From the NCBI GenBank assembly GCA_001303665.1, contig LJUF01000260.1, positions 1 to 8,510 of the forward strand: a stretch of DNA of 8,510 nt, given 5' to 3'. The position numbers and the translations under genes were made by a program. Shown here in pieces: positions 3,413 to 8,510 of this stretch (the first letter of the stretch is position 1; every line of letters begins with the position of its first letter). Below the pieces are notes generated by a model. It searched no databases. It was not told the origin of the DNA and saw nothing but the letters and a program-made list of their open reading frames with translations. Origin of the DNA: Phycisphaerae bacterium SM23_33. GTDB lineage: Bacteria; Planctomycetota; Phycisphaerae; SM23-33.

Positions 3413-6262
3413 ATGCCGGCGGCGCTATCCAAAACCGGAAGGGCCCTCCGCGGCATCGGCCTGGGGCTGGCGGCCACGCTGCTGGTGCTGGCCGTCCACC
3501 GCACCGACACGGTCCGCTTCGCCGAGCTGCGCGCCCTCGACCTGCGGTTCCGCCTGCTGCCCACCATCGGGCCCAACGACCGGATCATCCACGTGGACCT
3601 GGACGACAAGGCCATGGACCAGATCGGCCGGTGGCCCTGGCCGCGGCGGCGCCTGGCCCAGCTGGTGGACGCCCTCAACGAGTGCGGCGCCCGGTGGGTG
3701 CTGCTGGACGTGCTGCTGCCCCACCCCCAGGCGCCGCGCTACGTCAAGGAGGGCCACACCGACCTCTACCTGGACGACGACGCCGCGCTGCTGAACCCCG
3801 AGGCCCCGCCCGTGCCGGTGCTGGACGACGTGGAGCTTTCCCGCAGCCTCGCCGCCAGCCCAAACCTCTTCCTGGCCACCTACGCCGACATCGCCGAGCC
3901 CGGCCGCCGCAGCCAATACGAGCCCCTGGTCGAATCCCTGGCGGCGATCGTCACCACCCGCCCCAGCATCACCTGCGAAGCCGCCGCCGCGGAGACCGGG
4001 CAGGAGCTGCGGGCCGTCCAGGACGCCTTGGCCACCGCCAAGCAGCGCGGCTTCGAGCGGCGGATCCGGGCGCTGCTGCGGGACGATCCGAACATCTCCC
4101 GGCGCGAGGTCAGCCAGAGGCTGTTCGGCCGCGCCGAGACCCGAACCGAAAACGACGACATCGCCCGCCGGGTGTATCTCCACCAACGGGCGCTGAACGT
4201 CATGCAGCGCTTCGTCCTGCCCGGCGAGAAGCTCGCCGGGCTGGACATACCCACAGGCCCGGCCACCCCCCCGCTGGTCACCTTCGCCCAGGCCATCCGC
4301 CACACCGGCTTCGTCACCGTCCAGCCCGACGGCGACGGCGTCGTCCGCCGCATCCCCCTGCTGATCCAGACCGACCGCGGCGTCTTTCCCCAGTTGGCGC
4401 TGGCGCTGGCGGCCGAGGCGCTCACCGCCGAGCATGGCGGCCCCTGCCGGATCTCCGCCAGCAAAGGCCGGATCGTCCTGTCCTTCCCCGACGGCTTCGT
4501 CCGCAGCATCCCCGTGGACCGGCGCGGCTTCATGCTGATCAACTGGAGCCCGGCCGAGAGCGAGCGGCACATCTCGGCGGTGGCCGCTGCGGGAGTCTGG
4601 GATTCGCGCGAGGCCCTGCGGCGCAACACCGACCTGGCCCGGCTGGCCTGCCTGGAGATGGCCAGGCTGCTGGACCGCCGGGCCCTGCTGAAGCTGTTCG
4701 CCGAGGCCGACGAAACCTGGCAGAAGCTGCACGCCGCCCGCCAGCAGCGCCAGGCGGCGCTGCTGTTCTCGCCCGCATCCGTTCCCCCGGAGCCCGACCA
4801 GCTCCGCGCCGAAGAGGCGGCCTTGGAAACCAAGATCGAGCAGGCCTGCAAGGAGCTCATCGAGGAGGTGGATTCCTTTTACCTGTCCGGCGCGCAGGCC
4901 GCCGCCCAGGCCGCCGAGGACCCGCAGGTTAAAACGCTGCGCGAGCTGCGGGCACTGGTGCGGCGGGCCGACCACGAAAGCGGCCCCCTCCGCCAGCGGC
5001 TGGCCGAGGCCAAGCAGCGGCTGCGGGAAAGGATCGCCGGCAAGATCGTGCTGGTCGGCTCGACCTCGACGGGGGCGGCCGACTTCGTCCCCACCCCGGT
5101 CCACGAACGCGCCCCCGGCATCACCGTCCACGCCAACATCCTCAACACCATCCTGACGGGCCGGTTCGTGGCCATCCCCAGCGGATGGTTCTCGGCCCTG
5201 CTGGTGCTGCTGGCCGGCGGGCTGGTGGCGGCGCTGACCTCCACCCGCGGGCCCGTCCAGGCCGCCCTGCTGCTGGGCGCCTACTGGATGATCGCGGCCT
5301 CCCCCATCGCGGCCATGCTGGCCACCTTCGCCGTGGTCACGGCCTACCGCCAGCTCACCGAGCAGCGGCACAAGCGGCAGATCACCAACGTCTTCAAGCA
5401 GTATCTCTCCCCGGCCATGGTGGACCGGCTGGTGGCCGACCCCACTCAGGCCGCCCTCGGCGGCCAGCGCCGCCAGCTCAGCTGCCTGTTTTCCGACCTG
5501 GCCGGGTTCACCTCGCTGTCAGAGCGGCTGGGGCCGGAAGCCACCGTCAACCTGCTGAACCGCTACCTGGACCGGGTGGGCGAGATCCTCCAGGTCCGCC
5601 ACGGCGGCACCCTCAGCAAGTACGAGGGCGACGGGGTGTTCGCCTTCTTCGGCGCGCCCGTCCCCCAGCACGACCACGCCGCCCGCGCCCTCCACGCCGC
5701 CCTGGATTGCCAGGACTTCCTGCCCGAGTTCAACCGCCAACTCAAGCAGGAGGCCCTGCTGCCGGACTGGGCCGAGCTGTCCGTCCGCGCCGGCATCACT
5801 ACCGGAGAGGTGCTGGTGGGCAACATGGGCTCCACCCGGCGGATCGCCTACACCGCCATCGGCGACTCGGTGAACCTGGCCGCCCGGCTGGAGCCGGCCA
5901 ACAAGTTCTTCGGCACGCGAATCCTGGTCAACGAGGAGGCGTGGCGGGCCGGCGCCGAGGGCCTGGCCGGCCGGCCGCTGGGGAAAGTCCTGGTGGTCGG
6001 CAAGACCGAGCCGGTCTCCATCTGGGAGCCGCTCGCCCGCGCCCCGCAGGCCGACCAAGCCCTGCAAAAGCTCATCGAGGACTTCACCCGCGGCGTGGCA
6101 TCGTACGCGGCCGGGAACTTCGAAGCCGCCAGAGATTCCTTCCGCGCCATCCTCGCCCGGGGGGACGACGCCGCCGCCCGAACCTTTCTGCAACTATGCG
6201 AACAGGCCATGGCGAGTCCCCCGGCCGACTTCGACGGCGTCATCCGGCTGACGGAGAAATGA
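3413..6262 (+). CDS. CHASE2-sensor adenylyl cyclase (class III)
   Basis: This 949-residue membrane receptor makes cAMP from ATP. One membrane helix (about 14-29) leads into an extracytoplasmic CHASE2 domain. Its landmarks are ELRALDLRFRLLP, IIHVDLDDKAM, IGRWPWPRRR, GFVTVQPDGDGVVRRIP, GKIVLVGSTSTGAADF (from 543) and PGITVHANILN. Two long helical, charged stretches (about 169-266 and 395-542) interrupt the CHASE2 core. Membrane segments follow at 592-609 and about 617-645. The class III cyclase domain (about 685-850) is complete: metal Asp695 in FSDLAGFT and Asp740 in KYEGDGV, adenine-contacting Lys736 and Asp818 (IGDSVNLAAR), and Asn821 and Arg825 for catalysis. The Lys/Asp pair indicates ATP rather than GTP. 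The C-terminus (about 885-930) resembles a TPR-like helix pair. Typical CHASE2 cyclases are around 700 to 750 residues, so this one is long. ATG 3413 was chosen over the adjacent TTG 3410; no Shine-Dalgarno is visible. The stop overlaps the next start (ATGA). Confidence 0.93.
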   Translation: MPAALSKTGRALRGIGLGLAATLLVLAVHRTDTVRFAELRALDLRFRLLPTIGPNDRIIHVDLDDKAMDQIGRWPWPRRRLAQLVDALNECGARWVLLDVLLPHPQAPRYVKEGHTDLYLDDDAALLNPEAPPVPVLDDVELSRSLAASPNLFLATYADIAEPGRRSQYEPLVESLAAIVTTRPSITCEAAAAETGQELRAVQDALATAKQRGFERRIRALLRDDPNISRREVSQRLFGRAETRTENDDIARRVYLHQRALNVMQRFVLPGEKLAGLDIPTGPATPPLVTFAQAIRHTGFVTVQPDGDGVVRRIPLLIQTDRGVFPQLALALAAEALTAEHGGPCRISASKGRIVLSFPDGFVRSIPVDRRGFMLINWSPAESERHISAVAAAGVWDSREALRRNTDLARLACLEMARLLDRRALLKLFAEADETWQKLHAARQQRQAALLFSPASVPPEPDQLRAEEAALETKIEQACKELIEEVDSFYLSGAQAAAQAAEDPQVKTLRELRALVRRADHESGPLRQRLAEAKQRLRERIAGKIVLVGSTSTGAADFVPTPVHERAPGITVHANILNTILTGRFVAIPSGWFSALLVLLAGGLVAALTSTRGPVQAALLLGAYWMIAASPIAAMLATFAVVTAYRQLTEQRHKRQITNVFKQYLSPAMVDRLVADPTQAALGGQRRQLSCLFSDLAGFTSLSERLGPEATVNLLNRYLDRVGEILQVRHGGTLSKYEGDGVFAFFGAPVPQHDHAARALHAALDCQDFLPEFNRQLKQEALLPDWAELSVRAGITTGEVLVGNMGSTRRIAYTAIGDSVNLAARLEPANKFFGTRILVNEEAWRAGAEGLAGRPLGKVLVVGKTEPVSIWEPLARAPQADQALQKLIEDFTRGVASYAAGNFEAARDSFRAILARGDDAAARTFLQLCEQAMASPPADFDGVIRLTEK
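6253..6262 (+). promoter_or_regulatory. ATGA overlap coupling cyclase to the caspase-like lipoprotein gene
   Basis: The downstream ATG (6259-6261) overlaps the cyclase TGA (6260-6262). GGAG at 6253-6256 is only two bases before the ATG, too close for efficient independent initiation. Translation of the second gene probably depends on ribosomes finishing the cyclase. Confidence 0.6.
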
Positions 6263-7176
6263 TCCGGCGACCTTGGGCAAGCTTGATCTGGGCTGTGGTC
6301 CTGTCGGCGCCCCAATGGGGCTGCCGGAAGGCGGCGCCTCCGGCGCAGACCATGCCCGCCGCCCAGGCCGCGGCCGCGGGGACGCGGCAGGGCGCTCTGC
6401 CGGCCAGGCGGGCGCGGGATTACCGGGTCGTTCACGTCTTCGTGGCCCTGTGCGACAACCGCAACCAGGGCATCGTGCCGGTCCGGGCGGCGCTGGGCAA
6501 CGGCCAGGACCCCAAGAGCAACCTCTACTGGGGCGCGATGTACGGGGTGAAGACGTACTTCCGGCAGCGGGGGCACTGGGAGGCCGCCGGCCTCGCCGGC
6601 CGGAGCACCCAGCCCGCCGTGCTCGACCGCGCCGTCTTCCGCAGCCGGTGGCAGAAGCCGACCGCCTACGTCGTCGCCGACGCCTACGACGGGGCGCGGA
6701 TGAAAGCGGCCCTGACGGACTTTTTCAACGCCGCGGCGGGGGCGACGGCCGTCGAGCTGAGCGCCCGCTTCGGCCTGGGAACGGTGCGACTCCAGGCCGG
6801 CGGGCACGCCGACCTGGTCTGCTTCGTCGGCCACAACGGGCTGATGGACCTGAAGCTGCCGGCCCTGCCCCAGAGCACCGGCGGCCCGAGCCCGGACTGC
6901 GCCGTGGTGCTGGCCTGCAACAGCCGTCCCTACTTTGCCGGTCCGCTGGGCACGGCCGGGTGCAGCCCGCTCATCACCACCACCGGCCTGATGGCGCCGG
7001 AGGCCTACACGCTCGACGCCGTCATCCGAAGCTGGGCCGCCGGCGAAACGCCCCAGCAGACGCGGGAGCGGGCCGCACACGCCTATGCAAAGTATCAGAG
7101 ATGCGGCCTGGAGGCCGCCCGGGGGCTCTTCGCCGCCGGGGCGGCCGCGGCAGGCGGCCCTACGGGCCGCCGCTGA
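6259..7176 (+). CDS. Predicted lipoprotein with caspase/CHAT-like His-Cys dyad
   Basis: This 305-residue protein follows the cyclase with a 4-base overlap. An N-terminal hydrophobic stretch (about 7-17) leads to QWGC, a weak lipobox with Cys22, and then an Ala/Pro-rich linker to about residue 52; export is likely, lipidation less sure. The conserved-looking body starts with YRVVHVFVALCDNRNQGIVPV. I recall this style of protein as an uncharacterised family (in Bacteroidota among others), without an assigned function. Two features suggest a caspase-like (clan CD) fold: a hydrophobic strand ending in His (ADLVCFVGHNG, His192), and 27 residues on a second strand ending in Cys (CAVVLACNS, Cys220). 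Asp141 and Asp144 in VVADAYDG may also matter. CHAT and other clan CD peptidases use this order, though the usual motif is HG, not HNG. The block SPLITTTGLMAPEAYTL follows. It could be an active protease or an inactive binding fold; the dyad reading is inference. Confidence 0.72.
   Translation: MIRRPWASLIWAVVLSAPQWGCRKAAPPAQTMPAAQAAAAGTRQGALPARRARDYRVVHVFVALCDNRNQGIVPVRAALGNGQDPKSNLYWGAMYGVKTYFRQRGHWEAAGLAGRSTQPAVLDRAVFRSRWQKPTAYVVADAYDGARMKAALTDFFNAAAGATAVELSARFGLGTVRLQAGGHADLVCFVGHNGLMDLKLPALPQSTGGPSPDCAVVLACNSRPYFAGPLGTAGCSPLITTTGLMAPEAYTLDAVIRSWAAGETPQQTRERAAHAYAKYQRCGLEAARGLFAAGAAAAGGPTGRR
7153..7171 (+). repeat. Perfect GGCGGCCC-TAC-GGGCCGCC hairpin at a gene end
   Basis: An 8-bp perfect inverted repeat with a 3-base loop lies in the last codons of the caspase-like gene, ending three bases before its TGA (7174-7176). 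Its core GGCCCTACGG is nearly the core of the hairpin at 2352-2370, and its reverse complement spans the FecR copy 2 stop codon (3331-3340). It could slow or end transcription, or be one copy of a dispersed repeat that has become part of the C-terminus (GGPTGRR). No T-tract follows. Confidence 0.4.
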
Positions 7177-7206
7177 ACGAATGCCGACCAGACCCCAGGC
7201 ACGTAC

Positions 7207-7213
7207 GGAGGTG
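7207..7213 (+). promoter_or_regulatory. Strong ribosome binding site of the secreted hydrolase-like gene
   Basis: GGAGGTG lies five bases before the ATG at 7219 and is the best Shine-Dalgarno match in the window. It defines the start and implies translation independent of the upstream gene, 42 bp away. Confidence 0.75.
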
Positions 7214-7218
7214 CCAAC

Positions 7219-8510
7219 ATGAGAAGCAATGAACTCACTGGCCGTGTCGTCCTCGCGGCGGCCGTCGTCGGCTGCCTGTGCGCCGCCGCGCCGGGGGGGC
7301 TCGAGGCCGAGCTGACCGTCACCAATACCACCGGCGAAGACAAGACCGACTGGCCGGTCTTCCTGACCGTGTACAAGGCCTTCGGCGGCAACCTGCCCGT
7401 TGAGCGGATGGACCCCCTGGGCTTCCACGTGCTCGACGCCGCCGGCCGCGAGCTGCCGCACATGCTCCGCCGGCTGCCGCCGGACGTCAGCATCGGCAAC
7501 GATGAGATCGTCTTCGTCGTGCCCGAGCTGGCGGCGGGGGCGTCGGTGAAGCTCCGCCTCACGAACACCGCCGCACCCGGAAAGACCGTCCCCATCGACC
7601 TGGCCGGCAGCCCGCACAACCTACTGTCTGGCGGTGGATTCGAGACAATCGCCGATGGCGCGCCCGACGGCTTCACGGCGACGGCCAAAGACGGGGCCAA
7701 GCTCGTGCTGGACCGGGACGAACCCCGCGCTGGCAAGGCGTGCCTGCGGATCGACCTGCCCAGCCGGTCGTCGGCGGCCCTCCGGTCGGCCGGGCCGATC
7801 CCGTTCAAGAAGGACGGGCGCTACCATTTCAGCATCTGGGCGAAATGCCGGAACGTCGCCCACAACGGCTACGGCTTTGCCGGCGGCGGGACAGTGAAGT
7901 TCAACCCGCCGGCGCTGCGCGGGCGAGGCGAGCTGCGGCTCCGCGGCGACCGGCCGTGGTTCTGCTACCAGTTCGAGCCGGGCGGCAGCGACCGCTGGGG
8001 CGTGCCGCACATGGCCAGCCAGAGCGAGGCCCCGACGGTGAAGGCCCGCGGCCGGGAGGCCCCGGCGGAGATCTGGGCCCAGGCCGGCGGGAAGGCCCAC
8101 CTGGTCATCAGCTTCAGCCAGCAATCGCAGCCGTTCCTCAAAGGCGACGGCGGCGGCACGGTGTGGCTGGACGAGGCCCTGCTGTTCGAGCAGCCGACCG
8201 TGCAGGTCGATCGGCGGAAGCCGCTGGCGGCGGCGACGTCCCGCGGGGCATTCGTGTACGCCCGGCCGGTGAACTCGCCGCGCTGGGGCCCGTTCGCCCA
8301 CGAGGCCGCGGACAAGCTGGAGGCCTTCGCCATGCGCGGCGAGCGGCGGCAGGTCCGCTTCGGCATCTACGCCGCCGCCGACCTGGGCGAGGTAAGGGTG
8401 GAGGTGTCGCCGCTGACCGACGGCGCCGGCCGGCTGGGCCCTGAGTGCCTGGACCTGGAGCTGAACAACCATTACATCGAGCCGTACCGGCCGCAGCCGC
8501 TCCAGGCCGG
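7219..8510 (+). CDS. Secreted carbohydrate-active-type protein, GH/DUF4091-like (5' part)
   Basis: The frame stays open to the window end, giving 430 residues without a stop. Residues 1-30 form a signal peptide ending GGLEA. Residues about 31-115 make a beta-rich domain (ELTVTNTTGEDKTDWPVFLTV). Residues about 134-325 look like a carbohydrate-binding jelly roll of the CBM4/9 type: LLSGGGFETIADGAPDGF, a 'GKACLRIDL' strand, YHFSIWAKC, and the closing GTVWLDEALLFEQ. From about 365, DKLEAFAMRGERRQVRFGIYAAADLG matches the entry domain seen in planctomycete glycoside-hydrolase-type proteins of the DUF4091/GH123-like group; the catalytic part would lie beyond the window. It probably acts on polysaccharide outside the cell or in the periplasm. 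Its own strong ribosome site and different style suggest a separate gene from the sensing cluster. The family assignment is by pattern only, and no catalytic residues can be checked. Confidence 0.75.
   Translation, partial: MRSNELTGRVVLAAAVVGCLCAAAPGGLEAELTVTNTTGEDKTDWPVFLTVYKAFGGNLPVERMDPLGFHVLDAAGRELPHMLRRLPPDVSIGNDEIVFVVPELAAGASVKLRLTNTAAPGKTVPIDLAGSPHNLLSGGGFETIADGAPDGFTATAKDGAKLVLDRDEPRAGKACLRIDLPSRSSAALRSAGPIPFKKDGRYHFSIWAKCRNVAHNGYGFAGGGTVKFNPPALRGRGELRLRGDRPWFCYQFEPGGSDRWGVPHMASQSEAPTVKARGREAPAEIWAQAGGKAHLVISFSQQSQPFLKGDGGGTVWLDEALLFEQPTVQVDRRKPLAAATSRGAFVYARPVNSPRWGPFAHEAADKLEAFAMRGERRQVRFGIYAAADLGEVRVEVSPLTDGAGRLGPECLDLELNNHYIEPYRPQPLQA

Noticed and set aside
3631..4932. 433-codon + strand frame inside the cyclase gene
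   Set aside because: It is extremely rich in Arg, Pro and Gly, with no motifs, and lies in an alternative frame of the cyclase.
3425..5371. 648-codon open frame on the - strand, opposite the cyclase
   Set aside because: It is a shadow of the high-GC cyclase gene: Gly/Gln/Val-rich low-complexity protein with no domain, while the + strand encodes a complete, catalytically intact cyclase.
5185..6258. Long upstream extension of the caspase-like gene frame
   Set aside because: The frame is open by chance within the cyclase gene. The translated part before 6259 is Arg/Pro/Gly-rich, whereas the signal-like N-terminus begins at the ATG at 6259.
5848..7617. 589-codon open frame on the - strand across three genes
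   Set aside because: It crosses the cyclase, caspase-like and hydrolase-like genes in antisense, has Arg/Gly/Ala-biased composition and no recognisable family; it results from codon bias.

Overview
The window is a GC-rich bacterial chromosome segment (about two thirds G+C by eye) with every convincing gene on the + strand. There is no rRNA, tRNA, CRISPR array or transposase. The gene content suggests a Planctomycetota-like bacterium, perhaps of the Phycisphaerae type. The clues are a large modular secreted sugar-hydrolase-type protein, an alginate-export-like barrel, FecR proteins lacking their usual sigma factor, and a CHASE2 cyclase. This placement is an inference from style, not from a marker gene.

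Layout: (1) 1-722, the 3' end of an outer-membrane beta-barrel protein. (2) 850-1395, a small lipoprotein with two S-layer-homology-like repeats, overlapping by GTGA with (3) 1392-2240, an exported FecR-domain protein. (4) After a 292-bp gap holding a perfect hairpin and a promoter candidate, 2533-3336 is a second FecR-domain protein, a paralogue of the first. (5) 3413-6262, a 949-residue membrane adenylyl cyclase with an extracytoplasmic CHASE2 sensor that carries two large helical insertions. (6) 6259-7176, overlapping the cyclase by ATGA, a predicted lipoprotein with a His/Cys arrangement like caspase-fold (clan CD, CHAT-like) peptidases. (7) 7219-8510, the 5' part of a secreted carbohydrate-active-type protein running off the window.

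Genes 2 to 6 look like one envelope-sensing unit. An SLH-like lipoprotein and two FecR-domain proteins act outside the membrane, a CHASE2 receptor makes cAMP inside, and the caspase-like lipoprotein is translationally coupled to the cyclase. FecR/CHASE2-cyclase neighbourhoods are known. The less familiar parts are the caspase-like partner, the helical insertions in the sensor, and the two FecR copies that share a 104-bp tract with one mismatch inside otherwise diverged genes (gene conversion is likely). The flanking barrel and hydrolase-like genes may simply be neighbours, or may mark the polysaccharide surface that is sensed.
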